Source: Thiobacillus sp. UBA3361 (GTDB lineage Bacteria > Pseudomonadota > Gammaproteobacteria > Burkholderiales > Thiobacillaceae). From it: a stretch of 24,301 nucleotides of DNA. Positions 8,104 through 15,097 of this stretch are shown here, one piece after another (position 1 is the stretch's first letter; each line of letters starts with the position of its first letter). A program made the translations under genes and the position numbers. The notes beneath the pieces were generated by a model. The model made no database searches. It saw only the letters and a program-made list of their open reading frames with translations, and was not told where the DNA came from. The stretch lies in NCBI GenBank assembly GCA_002360535.1, contig DEQR01000052.1, forward strand, positions 1 to 24,301, written 5' to 3'.

Positions 8104-9495
8104 ATGAAACACCTTGCTCCTACCTTGCTGTCCCTCGCCCTGTTGGTTGCGCCGCACGCTCTGGCCAAGACGGCCAGCGAGGTGTTTGAAATAGCGAGCC
8201 GCAGCACGGTGGTCGTGCTCGCGCAGAATGCCAAGGAGAAAACGTCCCGCCTGGGTAGCGGCGTGGTGCTGGCGGATGGCGCCATCGTCACCAACTGCCA
8301 TACCCTCAAGGGCGGGGGCAAGCTCAGCGTGCGCCATCAGCAGCGTGAGTACCCGGCCGTGATCCGACATACGGACTGGGATCGGGATGTCTGCTCCCTC
8401 AGCGTCCCCGGTCTGAAGGCCACGCCCGTCACCCTGGGAAACACCCGCCGGCTCAAGGTCGGCGCCCACGTCTATGCGGTAGGCGCCCCCAAGGGCTTGG
8501 AACTCACTCTGTCCGACGGCATCGTCTCCAGCCTACGTCAGATCGACGGCGGCCAATACATTCAGACCACGACGCCGATTTCACCCGGTTCCAGCGGCGG
8601 CGGCCTGTATGACGAGCAAGGGCGGCTCTTGGGACTGACCACCTTCTACCTCGCGGAAGGCCAGAACCTCAACTTCGCCTTGCCGGTGGAGTGGATCGAG
8701 CAATTGCCCGAACGGCATGTGGCCAGTCAGCAGGACCCAACCGCCTTCACCGACTGGCTGAACCGGGCGCTGGCGCTGCAAGATGCCAAGAATTGGCCGG
8801 AGGCGATACGCCACGCCCAGCGCTGGACCCTTGCCATGCCCAACAGTTCATACTCGTGGTTCCACTTGGGCGTTGCCTATGGCGATTCCGGTCAGCCTGC
8901 CAAGGCTATCGAGCCGTTCCAGCAGGTGTTGCGCATCGATCCGGAGGAAGCCAAAACTTGGTTCAACCTGGGCCTTGCCTACGATGAAACCTGGCAGGTA
9001 GCTAAGGCCATTGAAGCTTACCAGCAGTCCAGCCGTATCGACCCGGAGGAAGCAAAGGTTTGGTACAACCTGGGCAATGCCTATGTCGATGCCGGCCAGA
9101 TGGCCAAGGCTGTTGAGTCCTACCAGCAGGCCCTTCGCATTGACCCGGAGCATGCCGAGGCATGGAACAACTTGGGCGTTGCCTATGGAGAATCTGGGCA
9201 ACTTGCCAAGGCCATCGTCGCTTACCAGCGGGCGCTGACCCTCAACACAAACCATGCCAAGGCTTGGAGCAACCTGTGTGCAATCTATGCCAATTCGGAC
9301 CAGTTCACCCAGGCCATTGAGGCTTGCCGTGAGGCGCTGCGTATTGACCCGGACTATGCCCAGGCTTGGGCTAACCTGGGAGTCGCTTACCGACTCAGCG
9401 GGCAACGCTCCAAAGTCATCGAGGTGTATCGCCGGTTGCAGTCGCTCGACAAGGCCCTGGCGGAGAGTTTCTTTACCAAGGTCATCATGCCCTGA
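8104..9495 (+). CDS. Secreted trypsin-like serine protease with C-terminal TPR repeats
   Basis: The 463-residue protein has a signal peptide (MKHLAPTLLSLALLVAPHAL, cut near residue 21). An HtrA/DegP-like (S1C) protease domain follows, with the triad His66 (TNCHTLKGG), Asp95 (DRDVCSLSV) and Ser164 (SPGSSGGGL). No PDZ domain follows. Instead there are about seven 34-residue TPR units, residues 217-454, each with WxxLGxAYxxxGQxxKAIExYQQALRIDP-like spacing. TPRs bind peptides or partner proteins, so they may deliver substrates to the protease in the periplasm. GAGG seven bases upstream supports ATG 8104; the frame is open from 8074. It is the last plus-strand gene of the element. Confidence 0.9.
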   Translation: MKHLAPTLLSLALLVAPHALAKTASEVFEIASRSTVVVLAQNAKEKTSRLGSGVVLADGAIVTNCHTLKGGGKLSVRHQQREYPAVIRHTDWDRDVCSLSVPGLKATPVTLGNTRRLKVGAHVYAVGAPKGLELTLSDGIVSSLRQIDGGQYIQTTTPISPGSSGGGLYDEQGRLLGLTTFYLAEGQNLNFALPVEWIEQLPERHVASQQDPTAFTDWLNRALALQDAKNWPEAIRHAQRWTLAMPNSSYSWFHLGVAYGDSGQPAKAIEPFQQVLRIDPEEAKTWFNLGLAYDETWQVAKAIEAYQQSSRIDPEEAKVWYNLGNAYVDAGQMAKAVESYQQALRIDPEHAEAWNNLGVAYGESGQLAKAIVAYQRALTLNTNHAKAWSNLCAIYANSDQFTQAIEACREALRIDPDYAQAWANLGVAYRLSGQRSKVIEVYRRLQSLDKALAESFFTKVIMP

Positions 9496-9518
9496 TGACT
9501 TCTCCGAAAGATCCAATG

Positions 9519-9703
9519 TCAGACATACCGGAATGCCTCCATGGTGCAATCCAGGGCCTGGTCCAGCGTGTCGATACGCGATCCCCATCTGGCCGATCGT
9601 CGAGGGCTTGCAAGATCATTTCCCTCAGCCTTGGTCTGCCGATTCGGGCTGCCCTACCTGCGGCCGCAGCCAGGCCCTTGGGGTATTCTTGGGGCGCAGG
9701 CAT
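9519..9703 (-). pseudogene. Possible frameshifted remnant of a small gene
   Basis: On the minus strand, one frame reads plausibly from ATG 9703 (MPAPQEYPKG through GRPRLREMILQALDDRPDGD). The continuation in another frame (RIDTLDQALDCTMEAFRYV then stop) looks equally protein-like. The two join if a CG dinucleotide is removed from a CGCG run near 9576. This would give a protein of about 60 residues broken by a 2-bp insertion. The evidence is composition only; no family is recognised. It lies in the 409-base gap between the convergent protease-TPR gene and the end of the primase operon, which otherwise holds no convincing gene. Confidence 0.25.
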
Positions 9704-9809
9704 TGTTGCAATTTGAAACTACTTTACTTTCGCGATCCCGAACATCGTCCGTCCATTCAAGGGCAATACACCGGGTCGGGGCGTGTGTTGCTGCGGACTC
9801 GGCATGTCC

Positions 9810-9836
9810 CGCGCGCGCGTACGCGTGCGCGCGTAT
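9810..9836. other. 27-bp alternating purine-pyrimidine tract (Z-DNA-prone)
   Basis: From C9810 to T9836 every step alternates pyrimidine and purine, mostly CG/GC with a few TA/GT steps. Such a tract is a classic candidate for left-handed Z-DNA. Its two arms (GCGCGCG on both sides of TACGCGT) could also form a hairpin. It sits between convergent transcription units, and no T run follows, so it is not an obvious intrinsic terminator. Confidence 0.6.
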
Positions 9837-9904
9837 CGTTCGGAGTAACCCCGCTCTGCTACCGGGAGCGTCATTCCGACGGGCTCCAGATAGCAAGCCA
9901 GAAA

Positions 9905-10216
9905 CTAGACCGACCGCCACTTATATTTCTTTTCGGGCATAGCCGCGGCCTTGGATGTCGCCGTTGTAAATGGCTGTTCGGATGCTGGCTCATTCTGCAT
10001 TGTTGTAAGCAGCTTGACCGCGCGGGCAATGGCTGCGCCGAAGGTGCATTTATTGTCCCCACAGTATTTCCGCAGCAATTGATTCGTTTCCGGGTCCACC
10101 ATGGCCTCGATGCGTACATAGCCCTTGGCCTGCATGTTCTGTCTGGACTTGCGCACTCGACATCCCGTGTTACCGGGTTGGTGTTGCTGAAGTGATGTGT
10201 CCGGCATTCTGCTCAT
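9905..10216 (-). CDS. Small putative DNA-binding protein (103 aa), end of the primase operon
   Basis: ATG 10216 has AAGGAG six bases upstream, and its first bases overlap the stop of the preceding gene (ATGA), indicating translational coupling. The N terminus is polar and basic. Residues 31-70 (KGYVRIEAMVDPETNQLLRK, then a helix ending IARAVKLL) resemble a beta strand followed by two helices, as in ribbon-helix-helix proteins. That assignment is tentative. The Lys/Arg-rich C terminus ends KKYKWRSV. As the last gene of a replication operon it could be a copy-control or partition-type regulator, but nothing in the sequence proves this. Confidence 0.65.
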   Translation of the reverse strand: MSRMPDTSLQQHQPGNTGCRVRKSRQNMQAKGYVRIEAMVDPETNQLLRKYCGDNKCTFGAAIARAVKLLTTMQNEPASEQPFTTATSKAAAMPEKKYKWRSV

Positions 10217-10740
10217 TCCGCGCTCCTTTTGATTGTCCCTTCGGATTGCCACTTTGGCCCCACCGGCCATTCGTGGGCATGGTTTGTTCTACAAGCCTGG
10301 GCCGCCAGTGCCTCCGCTTCTGCGCGGGACAGGCCACCCTCGTATTCCATGATCGCGGCCCGTTCCTCGAAGGCTTCACGCTCCGCCGCCATCAGCCATT
10401 TGTCGGACTCAAGGGCCAGCCGCAACCCCTCCGGATCATGTCGGGCCAGGTCGTGGACTATCTCGTAATCCTCGGGGCTGTATTCCCAGAAGGTGCCCGC
10501 CCGGCGGATCAGGTTCTCCAGATCGGCGGGGATGGGGGTCTCGCCCGGGGTATCGTTCGCCGCAGCAATGGCATCCGGGGCAATCCTATTGCCACTGAGA
10601 TTTATCGGGGTATCAGGGGTATCAAGGGTGCGAGCCCCTATTGGCGCGGGATTCCCTGATACCCCTGACAGGTTGCAAGGGGTATCAGAGGTATCAGCCC
10701 GACGGGCTTCCAGCTTGGACAGCAACGCCTCAAGCCCCAT
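10213..10740 (-). CDS. Mobile-element protein with repeat-rich N terminus and conserved acidic C-terminal motif (175 aa)
   Basis: The start overlaps the end of the primase gene by 11 bases, and the stop overlaps the next gene (ATGA), so it is inside a coupled operon. Residues 15-50 are a low-complexity linker rich in DTPDTP and LSGVSG, encoded by the TGATACCCC repeat cluster. The C-terminal half (WEYSPEDYEIVHDLARHDPE) ends in AFEERAAIMEYEGGLSRAEA. I recognise the latter as a motif recurring in proteins of primase-bearing plasmids and islands, sometimes at the C terminus of primases. Function is unknown. It may be a detached C-terminal module of the primase. Confidence 0.75.
   Translation of the reverse strand: MGLEALLSKLEARRADTSDTPCNLSGVSGNPAPIGARTLDTPDTPINLSGNRIAPDAIAAANDTPGETPIPADLENLIRRAGTFWEYSPEDYEIVHDLARHDPEGLRLALESDKWLMAAEREAFEERAAIMEYEGGLSRAEAEALAAQACRTNHAHEWPVGPKWQSEGTIKRSAE
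10607..10697. repeat. Iteron-like repeat cluster B (GGGGTATCA, five copies)
   Basis: Copies are at 10607-10615, 10616-10624, 10656-10665 (inverted: CTGATACCCC), 10679-10687 and 10688-10697 (GAGGTATCAG). Two tandem pairs with a 9-bp period flank one inverted copy. AGATTTATCGG adjoins the cluster at 10598-10608. The cluster lies within the linker codons of the 175-aa gene. Confidence 0.75.
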
Positions 10741-13297
10741 GCTCGCCCCCTGTCAGCTTGTCAGCTTGCACGGGGTACAGCTTCACGCCCCGCCCGCCGA
10801 TGCGATAGAACCTCGCCCGCTTGCCATCCGCCCCCGGCACGGGAATGACGCCGGTTTCCTGCAATACGTCCAAGGCCCGCTTGAAGTCGAAGCCCTTGAG
10901 GGCTTCCCGCAAGCCGTCCGCGTTGAACAGATAGGTTCGGCTTCCCATCGCATCCTGCCACCAGCCGGCCCGATCCCGAATGGGCGTTTCATGGTCCCTG
11001 TCCGCATCGGAAAAGCGCCCATCGCCGTGCCGTTCAAGGAAGCCGGATACCCGTTCGAGTATCTGCCGGCGCTCATCGTTGCCCCGGCCCCGGATAGCTC
11101 GCCAGGCCGTGAAGCCATCCGCCGCCGCCTTGATAGCCTCGCCCTCGGGCCATCCGGTAATGCCGTATTCCGTCGCCACCTCGCCGGACAGGGCCAGCAG
11201 GGCAAAACGCCCCGCCGCCCGCTTGTCCTGGCCTTCGCCCCCTTCGGCGGCGAACTCGGGCAATGTCTTGATGCGTTCCAGCAGGGCGCAGAAATCCCGG
11301 CTGTCCCTCGTCAGTCTTTCCAGAAAGGCCCGGCCCGCGTGCCCATGCTGCATGACTGCCGCCCGCTTGATGGCGTCCGACAGGGCCGCGCCGCTTCCCA
11401 TGCCATGCAATGTGTCGAACAGGCCGAAGGCCCGCGCCGCTGGAATATCCAGCAGCCGCACAGACTGGCCGGCCTTGGCCCGGTGCCCGCCTTCCTGCAT
11501 GGTCGTGGCGATGGTGCGCTCGCCACTGGACAGCACGAAGCAGCGCCAGCGCACTACGCCACGAGCCGCGCCGCTTCGGCTGGCCCGTTGCTTGCCGCGC
11601 CCGTTGCCCAGGGCGTAAACGATGGCCCCCACTTCGCGGGGGTCGCATTCGCTGATTTCGTCCAAAGCCAGCAGGCAATCATTGAATAGCGCCGCCGCGC
11701 CTTCCATGCCGTTGGCTGTTGCCCGCCAGCTTCGCCGGTAGTTCGGCCCGCCCCAGGTGGAACAGGCCGCTTCAATCGCGGTGGTCTTGCCGGTGCTGGA
11801 ATCGCCGACAAAGTGAACCCCGCCGCCTTCCGCGTTGCAGCGGGCCAGCAGCGGCCCCGCGAAGGATGCCGACAGGGCCAAGGCCAGCAGGGGGTTGCCC
11901 ACCGCCCGCGCCGCGATTTCGGCTTTCCAACCTTCCAGGGTGCCGGCCTTTGTGTGCTCGTCGTGGCCCCGCTCGCCGGTCTGGAATATCACGCCGGAAG
12001 CCTTGGGGCCGATAACCGTGTCCGGCAGGACGAAGGAATCATCGCACCAGCCGACTTGCAGGGCGCAGCGCATCCGGCGTTTCGGCGGCTTGGCTTGCAG
12101 GTAGTTCGCCAGCAGGGTTTTCGCCAGGGGGTCGATTTCAACGCCCATGCTCAACAACTCGCCGCGCAGGTCATCGCCGCCGGCCTTGAGCATTTCCATC
12201 GGCATGGCCCATTCCCGCCACCGGCCCAGGGTGTTCCTGAATCGCAGCAGCCGCCCGAAGTTGTTGTCCTGCCCGTCGAAGGTGACGGCTTCGACATGCA
12301 GCGGCGAACAGACCCAAGTTTCCATCAGCATCGGCGGGGTGTCGCCCTTGGCTTGCTTGACGCCGAAATGCCAGACGCCGGGCCGGTACTTCGCGCCGCC
12401 GGCTTCGGTCCAGTCATCGAACACAATGAAGCGGGGGCGTTCGCTGATGCCGGGGATGGGGCTGGATACCCCTGATACCTCTTGATACCCCCCAGGGGTA
12501 TCAGCGGAAGGCCCGTCGTAGCTGGCTTGCACCCCTGATACCTGTGATACCCCAGGAATATTTATCGGCGAAGTTGAATCGGTGGCTTGCCGGCTTGCCA
12601 GGATGGCGTCAGGCACGTGCTCTTGGGCCTGCCCATGCTTTTCAGGTATTTCCGGCGTCGTTTGCGTGCCCTGGTGGCCCTCCAATGGTCCCGGCATCCC
12701 CATCCTGGGCAATGCGGCGATGTCTTCCCCTGTCGCATCAGAATGGGCTTCCAGCCAGTCCACTGCATCCCCCTTGGGGGGCAGGTACAGGGCGGCCACG
12801 TCGATCATGCGCACGGTGCAACCCAGGCCCCGTAGGATTTCCGCCACGGCTTCAGCGTAGTGCCGGCCGGCTTCGTCGTTGTCGGGCCAGAGGGTAACGG
12901 TTCGCCCGGCAAGAATTGTCCAGTCGGCTTTTCCCGCCGAGTCGGCACCGCCGCTGGTGGTGGCCAGTAGGCCGGCCTTCGCCAGATCATCGGCGCAGGT
13001 CTCGCCTTCCACCACGTACACGTCGTTGGTGGGCCGGGCGGCCAGCTCGTCCAGGTGGTAAAGGGGTTTGCCATTGGGGAATTCTGGTTCGCCCAAGGTG
13101 TAGCCCTGACCGTTCAGCTTCATGGGGCGAATCCACTTCTCCCCGGTGTCGGGGTGTTTCAGGCGGATGCGCCAGAACAGGGGGGCACCGTCCTGGCCGT
13201 GGTACTCGTGCAGGGCCTGGGGCTTGAAGCCGTTGCGGAGGGCACTGGCCGCCAGTCGCCGGGCCGCTTGCTTGGGGGTTTCGCTGGCGCGGGTCAT
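10730..13297 (-). CDS. Toprim-DUF927 primase/helicase (855 aa)
   Basis: This is the probable replication initiator of the element. Residues 92-185 resemble a Toprim fold: DVYVVEGETCADDL supplies the Glu and LWPDNDEAG the acidic DxD-like pair used in primer synthesis. A Pro/Ser/Gly-rich linker (about 200-287) contains the repeat-encoded segment. From about residue 290 the DUF927 region carries Walker A GDSSTGKTT (498-506) and Walker B LLALDE (542-547), so it is probably an ATP-driven helicase. The zinc finger normally fused at the N terminus of such primases is instead encoded by the gene just upstream. ATG 13297 overlaps that gene's stop (ATGA); the longer frame to 13399 is shadow sequence. 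Confidence 0.9.
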   Translation of the reverse strand: MTRASETPKQAARRLAASALRNGFKPQALHEYHGQDGAPLFWRIRLKHPDTGEKWIRPMKLNGQGYTLGEPEFPNGKPLYHLDELAARPTNDVYVVEGETCADDLAKAGLLATTSGGADSAGKADWTILAGRTVTLWPDNDEAGRHYAEAVAEILRGLGCTVRMIDVAALYLPPKGDAVDWLEAHSDATGEDIAALPRMGMPGPLEGHQGTQTTPEIPEKHGQAQEHVPDAILASRQATDSTSPINIPGVSQVSGVQASYDGPSADTPGGYQEVSGVSSPIPGISERPRFIVFDDWTEAGGAKYRPGVWHFGVKQAKGDTPPMLMETWVCSPLHVEAVTFDGQDNNFGRLLRFRNTLGRWREWAMPMEMLKAGGDDLRGELLSMGVEIDPLAKTLLANYLQAKPPKRRMRCALQVGWCDDSFVLPDTVIGPKASGVIFQTGERGHDEHTKAGTLEGWKAEIAARAVGNPLLALALSASFAGPLLARCNAEGGGVHFVGDSSTGKTTAIEAACSTWGGPNYRRSWRATANGMEGAAALFNDCLLALDEISECDPREVGAIVYALGNGRGKQRASRSGAARGVVRWRCFVLSSGERTIATTMQEGGHRAKAGQSVRLLDIPAARAFGLFDTLHGMGSGAALSDAIKRAAVMQHGHAGRAFLERLTRDSRDFCALLERIKTLPEFAAEGGEGQDKRAAGRFALLALSGEVATEYGITGWPEGEAIKAAADGFTAWRAIRGRGNDERRQILERVSGFLERHGDGRFSDADRDHETPIRDRAGWWQDAMGSRTYLFNADGLREALKGFDFKRALDVLQETGVIPVPGADGKRARFYRIGGRGVKLYPVQADKLTGGEHGA
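12463..12553. repeat. Iteron-like repeat cluster A (TGATACCCC, six copies)
   Basis: Copies are at 12463-12472 (TGGATACCCC), 12472-12481 (CTGATACCTC), 12482-12491 (TTGATACCCC), 12495-12504 (inverted: GGGGTATCAG), 12535-12544 (CTGATACCTG) and 12544-12553 (GTGATACCCC). Spacing within pairs is 9-10 bp. ATATTTATCGG follows at 12558-12568, nearly the same element that adjoins cluster B. The cluster lies within the primase linker codons. Confidence 0.75.
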
Positions 13298-13593
13298 TGT
13301 CCATCCTCCCAAGCGCCCAGGGCCTTGGCGGCTTCGATGAAGCGCAGTCCGTGGCGTTGCATGTGGAAAGCCAGCACGTCCCCGCCATGGGCACCGCACA
13401 CCATGCAGCGGAATGCCCCGGTCTCGATGCGTACCCGCAGGCTGGGCCGTGTGTCAGGGTGGAAAGGGCAGATGGTGTCGCGCCATGCCCCGCGCCCGAT
13501 GAGTTTGATGCCCTGGGTGGGGTAGTAGTCGGCGGCGGAGGGGAGGCGGTCGCGTCGGAAGCCGAAGCGCCCGCGCGTCGGGGTCGCGTTCAT
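13294..13593 (-). CDS. CHC2-type zinc-finger primase subunit (99 aa)
   Basis: The protein is a stand-alone DnaG-type zinc finger: Cys42 and His45 (CPFHPDTRPSL), then Cys63 and Cys66 (FRCMVCGAHGGDVLAF). In DnaG this module recognises the template for primer synthesis. Here it is split from the Toprim-DUF927 protein, and the two genes overlap by ATGA, so equal and local synthesis is likely. ATG 13593 is chosen because a perfect GGAGGTG lies just before it; a TTG one codon upstream is less well placed. The arrangement suggests a two-subunit primase; this is inference from domain content and order. Confidence 0.9.
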   Translation of the reverse strand: MNATPTRGRFGFRRDRLPSAADYYPTQGIKLIGRGAWRDTICPFHPDTRPSLRVRIETGAFRCMVCGAHGGDVLAFHMQRHGLRFIEAAKALGAWEDGQ

Positions 13594-13596
13594 CAA

Positions 13597-13791
13597 TCAC
13601 CTCCACCCAGGCCAGCGGCGCAACCATTCGGCCATGCTCACGGGGAGTAAATCCAACATGGCCAGTCGAAGCACGGCACGGGAGAGCCAGCCAGTGCGGA
13701 CCGGAACCTTGCAGCCTGGTTGATCGCACCAGGCGCAGGGACAGGCTGGGCACACGTGGACCGTGCCGTCCTGGGCGCGTGGGGCAGTCAT
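13597..13791 (-). CDS. Small Cys-rich putative zinc-binding protein (64 aa)
   Basis: A 64-residue frame has GGAGG five bases before its ATG. Its start overlaps the upstream gene by four bases (ATGA), and its stop is three bases from the next start. Five cysteines cluster at residues 14, 17, 19, 22 and 27 (CPACPCAWCDQPGC), a likely metal site. An amphipathic Trp/Arg/Leu-rich tail follows. I do not recognise the family. Position between the AlpA-like regulator and the primase zinc finger suggests a role in replication or its control. Confidence 0.7.
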   Translation of the reverse strand: MTAPRAQDGTVHVCPACPCAWCDQPGCKVPVRTGWLSRAVLRLAMLDLLPVSMAEWLRRWPGWR

Positions 13792-14039
13792 GCCGACCTC
13801 CGGCGTCTGGTGGGTGTCTTGGGTGCACCGGTATCGCCGGCAGCAACGAGCCGATCTACTGTTGCGCGGATGGTCGAAATTCGCCAGGCAGGCCTGCGTC
13901 CAATGCGGGTGTCAGGTGGGGGGATGAGTCCTGAGGCCTGATGCCTCAGAAACGTGCTCCTCGGCATGTCGCCGAGGGCAGCGGCGAAAGCGTCACGAAA
14001 CGCTAGGCTATCCTCACCGATTGGGGTACTGATGGCCAT
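13788..14039 (-). CDS. AlpA/MerR-like small helix-turn-helix regulator (83 aa)
   Basis: Residues 24-58 (DMPRSTFLRHQASGLIPPPD, then RIGRRPAWRISTIR) have the pattern of AlpA/excisionase-type winged helix-turn-helix proteins: a recognition helix, a Pro-rich turn, and a basic Arg-Arg-x-x-Trp wing. In P4-like elements AlpA activates integrase or excisionase expression; here the gene heads the primase operon and may control it. AGGAG six bases upstream of ATG 14039 supports the start. The stop overlaps the next start (ATGA). No cognate operator could be identified. Confidence 0.75.
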   Translation of the reverse strand: MAISTPIGEDSLAFRDAFAAALGDMPRSTFLRHQASGLIPPPDTRIGRRPAWRISTIRATVDRLVAAGDTGAPKTPTRRRRSA

Positions 14040-14154
14040 ATTGTGCTCCTGCCACGCCCTGGTCCACTGCTGGGCGCTGGCTCACGTCATAGGACGCAGC
14101 GGACCGTGGCGCTACGCTATGGCAAGCAGCCAAAAAAATATGGCCAAATCAGGA

Positions 14155-15006
14155 TTATTTCTTCGTGAGGAGTTTCTTGATGGCCTCCACGGACATCCCT
14201 GCCAGGTACGTGATGCTCGCCTCAAGAATGGCCGAAGCATCTAATTCCGCTTGGTTGTCTTCTATGCGTCGCACCGCCTGGCGTATTGCATTACCGGTCA
14301 TACCAAGCGTGTTTGTAATCTGTGGATCGCTTTCAACAATCTCGCTTGAGAGATTGCGCGAAATGGCATCCAAGACGCCTTCAACAAATCTAATGAACGG
14401 CCCACCTGCCCCATAATCACTGGCAATTCCTATGCGCCCGAAGTGTTCCATGTAGATGCGCCGCAGTTCTTCGAGGAGCGTGACCACGGCGTGGTTTTTC
14501 TGGTGTCTGTCTCTCCCGTGGTTTTTCTGTGTGGCCAACCTCGAAGCCGCACCTTCGGCCACTTTCCTCAGCATTTCGATGGCAGGCATGAGGGTAGCCA
14601 GGCGATCCGCATCCGCATGCCTCAAGTCATCCACCAGTGGACCCAGGCGATCTTCCCTTTTTCCGCCGATGCCAACATTGAGAATGGACTCGAGCTCGAA
14701 GCTGTCTTGCGTGGCCACGAGGGCAGCAACGAGCCGGCGGGCGGCATCGGTGGCCCGCTTGTCTCCACTGCTCAGTCGATCAGAAAGCTTCTGCGCCGCC
14801 TTACTGATCCGGGTCAACAGCTTTACCAAGCCTGAAGGTGAGGAAAACGACTGCCAGTGATGGCCGACGATGAATTCCTCGGCCGCTTCGTCAAGCTGCA
14901 AGCGCATGAGGGCCATGCCATTAGCCTCATGCCCGACGACTTCCGTAATCTCCTTGATCTGCTGATCCGTGATGGGCTGATAGTTGACGCTGACGCGGTA
15001 CTTCAT
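14155..15006 (-). CDS. Mobile-element protein of unknown function (283 aa)
   Basis: I do not recognise a named family. The N terminus (MKYRVSVNYQPITDQQIKEI) is strand-like, and the remainder looks helical. Residues 165-215 (HAVVTLLEELRRIYMEHFGR, then GAGGPFIRFVEGVLDAI) resemble a GPFxRFV-type segment that I have seen in hypothetical proteins of integrative elements. No membrane segment or catalytic motif is evident. The SD is weak (GAGACG). It stands alone between higBA and the primase operon, 115 bases before the AlpA-like start, so it could be a cargo or defence gene or an accessory of element control. Confidence 0.75.
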   Translation of the reverse strand: MKYRVSVNYQPITDQQIKEITEVVGHEANGMALMRLQLDEAAEEFIVGHHWQSFSSPSGLVKLLTRISKAAQKLSDRLSSGDKRATDAARRLVAALVATQDSFELESILNVGIGGKREDRLGPLVDDLRHADADRLATLMPAIEMLRKVAEGAASRLATQKNHGRDRHQKNHAVVTLLEELRRIYMEHFGRIGIASDYGAGGPFIRFVEGVLDAISRNLSSEIVESDPQITNTLGMTGNAIRQAVRRIEDNQAELDASAILEASITYLAGMSVEAIKKLLTKK

Positions 15007-15097
15007 TATTCGTCTCGGATGCGTCGAAGCAGTGCCACCCCGTGTATTTCCGACCAGCTGGCCCCAATCCCGGTGTACCGCACCGGGGACGGTTGAA

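Noticed and set aside
10493..11689. Plus-strand frame opposite the primase gene (398 aa)
   Set aside because: Antisense shadow; the minus-strand frame has clear Toprim and Walker motifs and coupled neighbours.
10607..12553. CRISPR array
   Set aside because: The repeats are only 9 bp, occur in both orientations, lie in coding frames and have no uniform spacers; no cas genes are present.
13454..13846. Minus-strand frame of 130 aa overlapping the CHC2 and Cys-rich genes
   Set aside because: Pro/Arg/His-rich, and it conflicts with two smaller genes that have good Shine-Dalgarno sequences and ATGA coupling.
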